Below are positions 43,001-52,600 of a stretch of DNA of 64,000 bases, one piece after another (the stretch's first letter is position 1; each line of letters begins with the position of its first letter). Below the pieces are notes generated by a model. The model worked only from the letters and a program-made list of their open reading frames with translations, did no database searches and had not been told where the DNA came from. A program made the translations under genes and the position numbers. Source of the DNA: Paenilisteria rustica (GTDB lineage: Bacteria; Bacillota; Bacilli; Lactobacillales; Listeriaceae); the NCBI RefSeq assembly GCF_013820765.1, contig NZ_JABJVM010000007.1:107826-171825 (forward strand), written 5' to 3'.

Positions 43001-44373
43001 AAGTTTCAGCAGAAGATCCTAACCTAAGCGCGAAAGACCTCACATTCGTAGCAGGCGATGACCTAGCGCAAGTAGCATGGTTCACGGATACGAGCGCAAC
43101 GGATAAAGTGGACGGCGATATCAGCAAAGATGTCAAAGTGGATTACAGCAAAGTCAATGGTAAAAAAGAAGGCACGTATCCAGTGGTTTATTCGATCACT
43201 AACAGTAACGATAAGACAACTACGATGACAGTCGCGATGGCGATTACTGCAGAGGCACCGGCCTTAGAGACACATGACTTAACAGCTATTGCAGGAGATA
43301 CCGACAAGGACATTGCGTGGTACGAAGATATGCACGCAACCGATAAAGTCGATGCTGATATTTCTGCCAACATCAAGGTAGATTACAACGCTATCAATTT
43401 TGCAAAAGAGGGCACGTATCCAGTGATTTACACCATCACCAACAGCAACGATAAAACAACTACGAACACAGTCAACATGGTTGTGACCGCAGAAGCCCCA
43501 GTTATCGAAGCGGAAGATCTGAACGCAACAGCTGGCGATACGGAATCGGACGTTGCGTGGTTCGATCAAGCAACAGCAACTGACCGCGTCGATGGCGATA
43601 TTAGCGACGCTTTAGAAGTAGACACCAACGCCGTGGATTTCTCGAAAGAAGGAGATTATCCAGTAGCATACACCATCACCAATAGTAATGACAAAACAAC
43701 CGAAAAAATCGTTCGCCTCGTTGTAACAGCAGAAAACCCAACGATTACAGCCAAAGATATCACGATTAAAGCTGGAACAAAAGAAGACGAAATCGAGTGG
43801 TTCACAGATGCTAAAGCAAGCGATCGCGTTGACGGAGATATTAGTGAGGACATCGAAATCAACACAGACGGTATTAACACATTAAAAGAAGCTTCATACC
43901 CAGTGACATATTCTGTTACAAATAGTAATGGGAAAACAGCGACAACAACGATCCAACTTCAAGTTACAGCAAGCGCCCCAGAGCTAGATGCGAAAGACCT
44001 TACTGAAAAGGTAGGAGTCAGCCCAACAGATGTCGATTGGATGAAAGAAGTTACGGCCACAGACGATGTGGATGCAGATATCCTGAAACACGTGAAAGTG
44101 GATTACTCACAAGTAGATTTCACAAAAGCAGGGGATTATAAAGTGACCTACAGTGTAACGAACTCAAACAACAAGACAGCATCTAAAATAGTTACAATGA
44201 CACTAACAGCAGAAGCACCAATCCTAATTCCAAAACCAGCACCACCAGTTCAGCCGGTAAAACCAGTAACCCCATTACCACAAACAGGAGACCATCAAGA
44301 GAACGGGTATCTATTCTTAGGCGGACTTTTAATATCTTGCGCCTATGTACTCTATAGAAGAAAGCAACTTTAA
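40069..44373 (+). CDS. LPXTG-anchored vWA adhesin with DUF5011-like repeats
   Basis: A 1434-residue wall protein. Signal peptide (residues 1-36), a von Willebrand A domain (~50-260) whose metal site is DISGS followed by TDRDS, a linker, one Ig/HYR-type DUF5011 module (~345-425), then 12 tandem ~80-residue modules each with an AG...W(F/Y) turn, DKVDGD(I/L) and KEG(T/A)YPV. A proline-rich stem and LPQTG with hydrophobic helix and RRK tail allow sortase A anchoring. AAAGGGGT precedes the ATG pair. The vWA head suggests binding to host or matrix proteins; the ligand is unknown. Confidence 0.88.
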   Translation: MMKIKARTLSKLLKIFLSIGIVLGTLLPNMLPVGAAITENKVSNDIVYQEKDATGLRTFAGSLQLDIKEDKSSAGNDVVVLRDISGSFNSYIASETQILKQLASELNLTSDRMMVVNTNPPSYEFLAVPLTNNLAQINQGLDSLSFGASTQPYDGGFTFAKAEYEKLKGVTTNNTVFIMITDRDSLVGGTGVINAGAQQVKNAGYKVGLIYIDSNPSNIALAKTLPSSPDYFFNDTSMANGVNALREMTQRMYTVQEATFEWTVSDKLDLSNIVAKDDQGKIVPIEITGNTIKLKTPQDGDKTIHIEYSVKEKERLTEELNVGTGTFTASQSEQSVPKVSIQSNNIPVIHASNQTVSAGDPFNPLTSVTADDVEDGDLTASIKVTENTVNVKKEGNYTVKYEVTDKDGNTATKEITVTVVADGPQIAAKNLEAVAGTSAADVSWFTDVTASDKVDGDLSTKVTVDYSQVNFVKEGAYPVIYNIETSNQKTATTTVTMTITADKPVIAAKDLTVIAGQTSSDVAWFTNVTATDKADGDISNQVKVDNSQVNFAKEGTYPVTYSVTNSNHKTATKEITLTVTADKPVVTAKNLAAIAGSKADQVNWFTDVSATDRVDGDISQHTKVDYSAVNFSKEGSYPVIYTVENSNQKTASITVNMLITADKPVLTAKDLTTIAGTSASSLPWFTDVKATDKADGDISQDVKVDYSAANFQKEGTYPVTYTVKNSNNKETTTTVNLTVLADAPSLQAQDMAMIAGDNVAAHSWFTGVTASDKVDGNISKDVTVDYSQVNSKKEGAYPVIYSITNSNGKTTTVTVNLTVSAKLPALTAVDLVAIAGQSADEISWYNNVTASDKVDGDISKQVSVDYNQVNFKKEGSYAVTYRVENSNKKVTTQTVTMTITAQNPVISATNLATIAGDTASDVDWFAGVKAQDKVDGDISKDAKVDYSTVNFNKEGVYPIVYSVKNSNNKESYTTINLQVSAEDPNLSAKDLTFVAGDDLAQVAWFTDTSATDKVDGDISKDVKVDYSKVNGKKEGTYPVVYSITNSNDKTTTMTVAMAITAEAPALETHDLTAIAGDTDKDIAWYEDMHATDKVDADISANIKVDYNAINFAKEGTYPVIYTITNSNDKTTTNTVNMVVTAEAPVIEAEDLNATAGDTESDVAWFDQATATDRVDGDISDALEVDTNAVDFSKEGDYPVAYTITNSNDKTTEKIVRLVVTAENPTITAKDITIKAGTKEDEIEWFTDAKASDRVDGDISEDIEINTDGINTLKEASYPVTYSVTNSNGKTATTTIQLQVTASAPELDAKDLTEKVGVSPTDVDWMKEVTATDDVDADILKHVKVDYSQVDFTKAGDYKVTYSVTNSNNKTASKIVTMTLTAEAPILIPKPAPPVQPVKPVTPLPQTGDHQENGYLFLGGLLISCAYVLYRRKQL

Positions 44374-44401
44374 GATAACTAACCAAAAATAAATAATCCA
44401 A

Positions 44402-44467
44402 TAAAAAGCTATCGACTTGTCCCTCATTTTCTATGACAGAGAAATGGGGATAAGAAGATAGCTTTTT
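44402..44467 (+). terminator. Terminator of the vWA adhesin gene
   Basis: AAAAAGCTATC and GATAGCTTTTT form the base of a long hairpin with an inner stem (CATTTTCT/AGAGAAATG). Confidence 0.75.
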
Positions 44468-44539
44468 GAAATTCCTTCAAGTCCTACGGTCATGCGGAGT
44501 GTCGTTGATTTACCACAACCAGATGGTTCAACGAAAACG
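44465..44539 (-). pseudogene. msmX fragment (duplication remnant)
   Basis: About 75 nt match 39568-39642, the Walker A region of msmX, with only a handful of changes (for example the blocks TCATGCGGAGTGTCGTTGAT). Homology then jumps at GAAAACG to the msmX upstream region, as expected if a deletion between two GAAAACG copies removed the rest. It cannot encode a protein. Confidence 0.85.
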
Positions 44540-44540
44540 C

Positions 44541-44691
44541 TTTACAAAAACTATGTCGGTTTGCATAGGTGAATGGAATATGTGAACAAAATGCCATAAT
44601 TTAAGCGTCGTTTACGGGAAGTACTGTGAGAAATAGGGGTATTTTAATGAGGAAAATGTAAGTATACTATGGATTACGCGTTTAATATATT
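44541..44691 (+). repeat. Duplicated leader block, copy B
   Basis: Matches 39800-39982 upstream of the first adhesin, including the TATTTTAATGAG and AAGTATACT blocks. Together with the msmX fragment it fills most of the 368-bp gap between the adhesin genes. Confidence 0.8.
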
Positions 44692-44741
44692 AACATTTAT
44701 AAACTTATCCAATTAAAATATAAACAGGAGGAATTAAAAAA

Positions 44742-47700
44742 ATGACGATTAAAAAAGTGAGCATGGCAACAGCAGCACTAGTTATGACAATGAGTTTACC
44801 AATTCAAACATACGTGAATGCTGCGGAGAATCCACAAGGTTATACGATGAAAGCAGAAACAAAATTGAAGGGGCTACAAGCGAGTCCTTCAGAAGGTTCA
44901 TTTTCTGACGTATCTGACTATTTCTCTGTTGTATCAGGGTCTAACTCCTCTATTGAGAAAAATGTTGTGACTATCACGCCGGATGAAACATGGCAAACGG
45001 GTGGATTATGGTCGGATGAAACGAACAAAGTAGACTTAACAAAAAACTTCCATTTAGAGGCCGATCTGTATCTAGGAAACGATCCTTTATGTGCGGACGG
45101 CATGGCTTTTGTGATGCAAAATGATCCACGTGGAAAAAGTGCTATTGGAGGTACAGCGGGAGCTCTGGGTGCTTATGGGCCGAATTATATTCAAAATGCG
45201 CTGGCTGTTGAGATGGATACGTATTGTAATACAGATAATTATGATCCTGGTCTTACAAGTGATCATATCGCGATTACTATTCCAAAAAATGGCTATACAA
45301 AACACGAAGCATTAAGCGAATTGAAAGATGAAGTACTTTCAGATGGTCAATATCGCGCGGTCAGCTATGATTGGAATGCTGCTACGAAGACATTAAGTTA
45401 CTCTTATGGGAAATATTCAGGAAGTTATACTGTTGCTAACTTACAAGATACATTTGGTGGTACAGAAGTTATTTTTGGATTCACAGGGGCTACAGGATCG
45501 TTTAAAACATTGCAGCAATTGGTTATCACTAGTCTGCAAGTAAATGGGATTTCTCCAGAATTAACGATGACTATTCAAGATACAAAAGGCAACAAGAATG
45601 GGAAGGCAGAACCTTCTGAAACAGTAAGCGTAAAAAATACAATTTCGAATGCTACGACAGATGCGACCGCTTTTAATATGCAATATGGTGTAGATATGGA
45701 TGCATTATTCGACGCTGATACGGTGTCGAATATTGAGTTGAAACGGAATGATGGGCAAACCTATGCGGTAACAAAAGAGCAATTATTAAATCATACGGTA
45801 GCATTATCTTTCGCTGATCCATCTAACACATTCACTCTCACCTACGATGTACAAGTAAAAGCAGATGCACAGCCAAAAGGAACGGCTTTGAAAATTAGCG
45901 GCGTTGGTCAAGTGAACGGTATCAAATATACCTCAGATGCTTCGATTACGCTGCGTATACCTGGTGAAGTCCCTGTTATTACAGCCGTTGACTCTAGTCT
46001 GAAAAAAGGCAGTACGTTTGATCCGATGGCTGGTGTGAGTGCAACGGATGCGGAAGATGGCAACATGACGAGCAAGATCAAAGTGACAGCCAATGACGTA
46101 GATACATCGAAAGTCGGCACGTATCATGTGACGTATAGCGTGACAGATTCGGACGATAATACGACAACGAAAACAGTCACAGTAACGGTCACGAGCAATG
46201 ACGTTCCGGTGATTACGGCAAATGACAAAACGTTGAAAAAAGGAAGTACGTTTAATCCGTCGGCTGGTGTTACTGCAAATGATACGGAAGATGGCGATGT
46301 GACAAGCAAAATCAACATCACTGCGAACGATGTAGATACAAGCAAGGTCGGAACGTACCATGTGACATACAGCGTGACAGATTCGGACGGCAATACAACG
46401 ACGAAAACAATCACGGTAATGGTGACAAGCAACGATGCCCCAGTGATTGCGGCGTCTGATAAAACATTGAAAAAAGGTGGCACATTCAGCCCGATGACAG
46501 GCGTAAGCGCAACGGATACAGAAGATGGCAACGTGACGAGCAAAATCAGCGTAACAGCCAATGATGTCGATACATCGAAAGTCGGCACGTATCATGTGAC
46601 GTATAGTGTGACGGATTCAGATGGCAATACAACCACGAAAACGATCACGGTAACTGTGGCAAGTAATGATGCACCAGTAATTACAGCGTCCGATAAAACG
46701 TTGAAAAAAGGTGGCACATTCAGCCCGATGACAGGCGTGAGCGCAACGGATGTGGAAGACGGTAACGTGACGAGCGGTATTAAGGTTACAGCCAATGATG
46801 TCGATACATCGAAAGTCGGCACGTATCACGTGACATATAGCGTAACGGATAGCGATGGCAATACCACTACAAAAACGATCACAGTGACGGTGACAAGTAA
46901 TGACGCACCAGTAATTACAGCGTCTGATAAAACATTGAAAAAAGGTGGCGCATTTAGCCCGATGGCAGGCGTGAGTGCGACGGATACAGAAGATGGCAAC
47001 ATGACGAGCAAAATCAGCGTGACAGCCAATGATGTAGATACAAGCAAGGTCGGAACGTACCATGTGACATACAGCGTGACAGACTCGGACGGCAATACAA
47101 CGACGAAAACGATCGCAGTAACCGTGACAAGTAACGATGCACCAGTCATCCAAGCTTCCGACATTACTATGCGTGTGAACAAACCGTTCAACGTGAAAAA
47201 TGCCGTGAATGCAACGGATACAGAAGATGGCGATATCACAAGTAAAATCAGCGTAACTGCAAATGATGTTAACACGGCAAAGGCTGGCGTGTACCACGTG
47301 ACATACAGCGTGACAGACTCGGACGGCAATACAACCACCAAAACAATCACAGTAACCGTTCTAACTGATGACGCGCCAATCTTAACAACGAGTGACGTGT
47401 ATCTAAAAGTAGGCGATAGCTTTGATCCAAAAGCTGGCGTGAGCGCGAGCGACACGGAAGACGGCAACATCACGAGTAAAATTAAAATTGAAAGCAACAA
47501 CGTCGATATGAGCAAAGACGGTTCGTATGCAGTCGTATACAGCGTGACAGATTCCGATAATAACACGACAAAAGTAACACGTCATGTCTACGTCCGCACC
47601 AACGACAAACCAGTGATTCACGCGAGCGACATCACATTCAAAGCAGGCTACACATTTGACGTCAAAGCGGGTATCTCTGCAAGCGATACAGAAGATGGTG

Positions 47701-48794
47701 ACATCACAAGTAGCGTTAAAATCGTAGCGAATGACGTCGACGCATCTACAGCAGGCACGTATCACGTAACATATAGCGTGACCGATAGCGATAACAATAC
47801 TATCACGAAAACCATCATCGTAACCGTCCTAACCAACGAAAAACCAGTCATCGACGCGAGCGACGTCACACGTAAAGCACACCGCGCGCTTGATCCGATG
47901 GCAAACGTGACGGCATCCGATCTGGAAGATGGTGATATCACAAGCAGCATCAAAATCATTGCAAACGACGTGAACATTGACGTTCCAGGCGAATACCATA
48001 CCACGTACAGCGTCATCGATTCCGATGGTAACGCAACAGAGAAAACAATCACTGTAACGATCCTAAGCAATGACGCACCAGTCATCACTGGAAAAGACAG
48101 TCAATTTAAAGCGGGCCGCACTTTTGACCCGATGGCAGGAATTAGCGCGAATGATACAGAAGACGGCGATATCACGAGTAGTATTACGCTCGTATCCAAC
48201 GATGTAAACCCAGATGTAGCGGGCGTGTACCACGTGACGTATAGTGTTACAGACAGCGACGGTAACACTACAGAAGCAACATATACAGTGACCGTCCTAA
48301 CGAATGAAAAACCAGTCATCCATGCGAGTGACATCACACTTGCGTTCGGACAAAAATTCGATCCAATGGCAGGCGTGACAGCAGAAGACTTGGAAGATGG
48401 CGACATCACAAATAGCGTCAAAGTTATTAGTAATGACGTTAATCCAAACCAAGCGGGCATCTATCACGTGACATACAGCGTCATCGATTCCGATGGCAAC
48501 GAAACACAATTCACGATTACGGTCATCGTTGGCGCACAACCAATCACGCCAATCGTGCCACCAACACCGGTCGTGAAACCAGTCGCACCTGCTAAACCAG
48601 TGGCGCCAGTTGTGACACCAAAACCAACAACAGGTCCAGTCATCGCACCGGTAGTAAGCAAAGTAACACCGGTAATGCCAGTCACACCAAGTAAAGTCCT
48701 ACCAAAAACAGGTGATGAATCAGCAACTAATACCATGATTTTCGGTGGATTATTAGCTGCATTCGGCGCACTATTCTTGCGTAGAAAGAAATAA
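44742..48794 (+). CDS. LPXTG-anchored L-type lectin adhesin with DUF5011 repeats
   Basis: A 1350-residue wall protein. Signal peptide ends near VNA-A (about 27). Residues ~50-260 form an L-type (legume-like) lectin domain: FHLEADLYLG, DGMAFVMQND, AVEMDTY and SDHIAI mark the metal and sugar site. A linker with NGKAEPSETV (~290) follows, then 11 DUF5011 modules of ~75 residues (DTEDGxxTSKI, VDTSKVGTYHVTYSVTDSDG), a Pro/Val-rich stem and LPKTGDE with membrane helix and RRKK tail. CAGGAGGAA precedes the ATG. It should bind glycans on surfaces. Modules 2-5 are nearly identical in DNA. Confidence 0.9.
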   Translation: MTIKKVSMATAALVMTMSLPIQTYVNAAENPQGYTMKAETKLKGLQASPSEGSFSDVSDYFSVVSGSNSSIEKNVVTITPDETWQTGGLWSDETNKVDLTKNFHLEADLYLGNDPLCADGMAFVMQNDPRGKSAIGGTAGALGAYGPNYIQNALAVEMDTYCNTDNYDPGLTSDHIAITIPKNGYTKHEALSELKDEVLSDGQYRAVSYDWNAATKTLSYSYGKYSGSYTVANLQDTFGGTEVIFGFTGATGSFKTLQQLVITSLQVNGISPELTMTIQDTKGNKNGKAEPSETVSVKNTISNATTDATAFNMQYGVDMDALFDADTVSNIELKRNDGQTYAVTKEQLLNHTVALSFADPSNTFTLTYDVQVKADAQPKGTALKISGVGQVNGIKYTSDASITLRIPGEVPVITAVDSSLKKGSTFDPMAGVSATDAEDGNMTSKIKVTANDVDTSKVGTYHVTYSVTDSDDNTTTKTVTVTVTSNDVPVITANDKTLKKGSTFNPSAGVTANDTEDGDVTSKINITANDVDTSKVGTYHVTYSVTDSDGNTTTKTITVMVTSNDAPVIAASDKTLKKGGTFSPMTGVSATDTEDGNVTSKISVTANDVDTSKVGTYHVTYSVTDSDGNTTTKTITVTVASNDAPVITASDKTLKKGGTFSPMTGVSATDVEDGNVTSGIKVTANDVDTSKVGTYHVTYSVTDSDGNTTTKTITVTVTSNDAPVITASDKTLKKGGAFSPMAGVSATDTEDGNMTSKISVTANDVDTSKVGTYHVTYSVTDSDGNTTTKTIAVTVTSNDAPVIQASDITMRVNKPFNVKNAVNATDTEDGDITSKISVTANDVNTAKAGVYHVTYSVTDSDGNTTTKTITVTVLTDDAPILTTSDVYLKVGDSFDPKAGVSASDTEDGNITSKIKIESNNVDMSKDGSYAVVYSVTDSDNNTTKVTRHVYVRTNDKPVIHASDITFKAGYTFDVKAGISASDTEDGDITSSVKIVANDVDASTAGTYHVTYSVTDSDNNTITKTIIVTVLTNEKPVIDASDVTRKAHRALDPMANVTASDLEDGDITSSIKIIANDVNIDVPGEYHTTYSVIDSDGNATEKTITVTILSNDAPVITGKDSQFKAGRTFDPMAGISANDTEDGDITSSITLVSNDVNPDVAGVYHVTYSVTDSDGNTTEATYTVTVLTNEKPVIHASDITLAFGQKFDPMAGVTAEDLEDGDITNSVKVISNDVNPNQAGIYHVTYSVIDSDGNETQFTITVIVGAQPITPIVPPTPVVKPVAPAKPVAPVVTPKPTTGPVIAPVVSKVTPVMPVTPSKVLPKTGDESATNTMIFGGLLAAFGALFLRRKK

Positions 48795-48802
48795 GAACGA
48801 CG

Positions 48803-48844
48803 AAAAAATGGAACGCAGTCATTATGGCTAGCGTTCCATTTTTT
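48803..48844. terminator. Bidirectional terminator
   Basis: AAAAAATGGAACGC (48803-48816) pairs with GCGTTCCATTTTTT (48831-48844). Confidence 0.88.
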
Positions 48845-48912
48845 TGTTCTGTGTTGACGAACAGAAACTGTATAAAAGGCTGAATGATGATGAGTAAGGT
48901 TGCATAGACTGG

Positions 48913-49317
48913 CTAATTTGTAAGAAGGCGTTTGAGTTCTTCGTATTGCCAGATTGATTCGGTAGGTATCGCTTTTTCGGCGTAATTGGCAGCGTGGATG
49001 GCATGAGTTGGAACGTGGGCGGTTGCTGCTGCGTGACCTGTAGCGCGTGCAATGTGGCAGGAGGTTGTATCGGTTAAGACGTCTCTAGCTGCGGCATGGG
49101 CTGCAAACGCTGCGTCGCGTGCGGTGCCGACTGTTATTTCGCCGCGAACCCAAGCGCGACTGGCTTCTATCGCAAGTCGTGGACGATTCTCATGTGGATA
49201 TCTGGCTTCGAAATACGGCAGGACATGTTCTGCACAGTTTCCGGCCCAAGTGGCTAGAATGCGGTGGTTGGCTGTTTTTACTAAGTTCGCTATTTGTTGC
49301 TTCCAATTTGCTTCCAT
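48913..49317 (-). CDS. Imm5-like putative immunity protein
   Basis: A 134-residue, alanine-rich, all-helical protein. It contains ATWAGNCAEHVLPYFE, AWVRGEITVGTARDAAFAAHAAARD and ARATGHAAATAHVPTHAIHAANY (cited here as residues ~22-37, 58-80 and 92-113). This pattern is that of the putative immunity protein (Imm5-like) family linked to polymorphic toxins. AGGAGG is in place for the ATG at 49317. No toxin gene adjoins, so it may protect against a competitor. Family is likely, role inferred. Confidence 0.62.
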   Translation of the reverse strand: MEANWKQQIANLVKTANHRILATWAGNCAEHVLPYFEARYPHENRPRLAIEASRAWVRGEITVGTARDAAFAAHAAARDVLTDTTSCHIARATGHAAATAHVPTHAIHAANYAEKAIPTESIWQYEELKRLLTN

Positions 49318-49467
49318 TTTTACGACTCCTCCTTGAATAGGGCGTGTTTCGTTGCTTCTTATGGTAGTAGATAGGCTGGATAAAAGCAAGTATGTGCGGA
49401 AAATAAATTTAGCTGAAAATAAGGCTTGTGAAATAATGGGGTAACGCTTATAATGAAAATAGTTAGA

Positions 49468-49477
49468 GAAACGTTTC
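49468..49477. promoter_or_regulatory. LacI-type operator 1 (GAAACGTTTC)
   Basis: A perfect 10-bp palindrome 200 bp upstream of the GH94 gene. Confidence 0.5.
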
Positions 49478-49632
49478 GATAAAATGCTTCTCAATTCGGA
49501 TAGGAAGGAGTGGGTTGTGGGTTCTCGTTATTTCAGGTTAAACAGCTTTGTTAGTTAGCTTTTGCAGTGGATAGTGTTTAGACGGCTAATTATTTTTCAA
49601 CTAATGGAAACGCTATCTTTATGTATTTTGGT

Positions 49633-49642
49633 GAAACGTTTC
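49633..49642. promoter_or_regulatory. LacI-type operator 2 (GAAACGTTTC)
   Basis: The same palindrome 35 bp before the GH94 start, next to a TATAAA-like -10. A partial copy, GGAAACGCTATC, lies between the two (49606-49617). Two spaced operators suggest looping. The rest of the 360-bp gap shows no gene. Confidence 0.55.
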
Positions 49643-49677
49643 TATATAAAATTTAGGAAGTTGAGGGAACTGTAACA

Positions 49678-52600
49678 ATGATGATATTGAAGGAATTGGA
49701 AGATTCAAAATTTGTTTTGAAATCGGAACGAGCGCGTGTTTCTTTTTTGAAAAGTGGGGACATGTATGCGGCGGATTTTGGGGCTGTAATGGTGAATCAG
49801 GTGTTGTCGAATGAAGTGGATGGCGCGCTGAATAATTTGTATTTGCGAGTTTTTAAGGATGACGGGTCGATTGTTTCGGCGCCGATGCTGGGTGTGAAAT
49901 CTGGAAGCGTTTTCGCGGTTGGCGAGAAGCAGGTGAAGTGGACGGGGGCTTTTGCGGGGGTCTCGTATGAGGTTGTTTTCGCGCTGACGGATGCGGATTG
50001 TTGGTTCTGGGATGTGAAATTATCTGGGAACGGTGAGACGGTGGACGTGATGTACGGGCAGGATCTCGGGCTCGCGAACATTGGGGCGCTGCAGGCGAAT
50101 GAGGCTTATGTGGCGCAATATGTGGATCACCGGGTCTTTGAGGATGACGCGACGGGGTACGTTGTTTGTTCGCGGCAGAATCAGGAGCAGGGTTCGGGGG
50201 TGTTTCCTTATTTGCAGCAGGGATCGTTGACGCGGAATGTTGGTTTTGCGACGGACGGGACGCAGTTTTTTGGATTGAGTTATAAGGCGACGGATGAGCC
50301 GGAGGTGTTGACGCAGGACGGGTTGCCGAACGAGGTTTATCAGTATGAGTTTGCTTATACGGCGCTTCAGGCGGATCGGGTGAGCTTGACGGCGGGAGTG
50401 ACTGAGCAGGTGGTGTTTTATGCGCTGTTCAAGGAGAGTCATGCGGATGCGGTTCGTGAGCTTGAGTATCAGGACGCGGTGCGTGCGGCTTGGGATGCGG
50501 TTGTTGTTGAGGACGCTTTTGTGACGGTGGACAAGGTTGCGAAACGGGAGGATATTGGGTCGGTGTTGCAGACGGTGGACGTGACGCGGGCGGAGCTTGA
50601 CGCGGATTATCCGGAGCGGTTTCAGGAGGAATGGGACGGGGATCGGTTGTTGTCCTTCTTTACGGAGACGCATGAGCATGTGGTTTTGCGGGCTAAGGAT
50701 TTGGAACTGGAGCGCTCGCACGGGCATATTTTGTTTAGCGGGAATCAGTTGACGGTGGACGTGCCGGTGCTGACGACGACGGCTTACATGTATGGGGTTT
50801 TCAATGCGCAGGTCGTGATTGGGAACACGTCGATGAATAAAATGTTGACGAATGTGCGAAACTTTTTAAATGTGCTGAAAACTTCGGGGCAGCGGATTTA
50901 CGTGAAGGTGGCGGATAGATATCAGCTTTTGGGGATGCCTTCGTTGTTTGAGATGGGCTTTAACTATGCAAAATGGGTGTATAAAACACCGACCGAGACG
51001 TTCGTTGTGACGGTGTTTACGACGGTGGACGGGGTGGATATGACGCTTCAGGTGTGTTCGGCGAGTGGTGCGGAGTATGCCTACTTGGTTACGAATCAGG
51101 TCATTGTGAATGAGAATGAGTACAGGGCGTCGTTTGGTGCGGAACAGGATGGGAATTTGTTGCGATTTACGGTGGACGCGGCTGGAGTTCCGGCGAATGT
51201 GTGTCCGGATTTGACGTATTTTATGCATGTGACGGGTGCGGCGATGCGGGTGACGGATGCGTCGCGACTTGTGACGAATGTGCCAAATGGTGCGGGTTCG
51301 CTTGTTGTGCTTGAACTGGGTGCGACGAAGAATTTTGAGATTCGGATGCAGGGGAATTTGGACGGCTCGGATTTTGTGAATCGGGTGCAGGAATTGGACG
51401 CGGAACGTGAGAAGTACCGAGCGCATTTTGCGGAAGTGATGCATGGGTTTGAGCTCTCGCAGAATGGGTTGCAGACGTCGAAACTTCGCAAGGTTAACGC
51501 GCTGACTTGGTGGTATACGCATAACATGTTTGTGCATTATTTGGTGCCGCATGGTTTGGAACAGTATGGTGGCGCGGCTTGGGGAACGCGAGATGTTTGC
51601 CAAGGCCCGATGGAGTATTTTATGGCGATGCAGCGTTACGATATTGTGAAGCAAATTTTGACGCGGGTGTTTTCGCATCAGTTTGACGATGATGGGAATT
51701 GGCCACAGTGGTTTATGTTTGATGGCTATGCGAATATTCAGGCTGCGGAAAGTCATGGGGATGTGATTGTGTGGCCGCTGAAGGCTGTGAGTGATTACTT
51801 GTTGGCGACGCGAGATTATGCGATTTTGGATGTGGAAGTGCCTTATATGAGTCGCGCGAATTTCACGTACACGGATTATTCGGAGACGATTTACCAGCAT
51901 TTGAAAAAGGAAATTGGCTACATTACGGATCATTTCTTGTTTGAGACGCATTTGTCGTGCTATGGCGATGGGGATTGGGATGATACGTTGCAACCGCATG
52001 ATGCGCAGCTGAAAAGTAACATGGCGAGTAGTTGGACGGTGGCGCTGACGTATCAGGCGATGAAGCAGTTTGCGCAGGCTATCGAAACGATTGACCCAGA
52101 GAAGGCTAGTGAGCTGGATGCGCTTGTGGCTGGGATTGAGGCGGATTTTAATAAATACATGTTGTCGACGGATATCATTCCTGGGTTTGTGTATATGGAG
52201 AATCCGGAGCATGTGGAGTTGATGATTCACCCGACGGATCGGAAAACGGGGATTCAGTATCGGTTGTTGCCGATGACGCGGAGTATGATTGGGGAATTGT
52301 TGACGCCGGACCAGGCGGAGTCGCATTTCCAGTTGATTAAGCGGGAGTTGCAATGTCCGGATGGGGTTCGGTTGATGAATCGACCCGCAACGTATCAAGG
52401 TGGTGTCAGTACGAACTTTAAGCGTGCGGAACAGGCGGCGAATTTTGGGCGTGAGGTTGGTTTGCAGTATGTTCATGCGCATATTCGGTTCAGGGAGGCG
52501 ATGGCGAAACTCGGGAAGAAAGAGGAGGCTTGGCATGCGCTGGATGTGATTAATCCGATCAATATTAAGGACGTGGTGCTGAATGCGGCGCGTCGTCAGA

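Noticed and set aside
41340..48500. Regular repeats that might suggest CRISPR or satellite DNA
   Set aside because: The period (about 225-240 nt) is in frame and encodes Ig-like modules of LPXTG proteins; no short repeat-spacer structure.
50866..52536. 556-codon minus-strand frame inside the GH94 gene (also 8445-9329 in GH1 and 20-21 kb frames)
   Set aside because: Shadow frames of strongly coded genes, Arg/His-rich composition, no ribosome sites, no recognisable domain.
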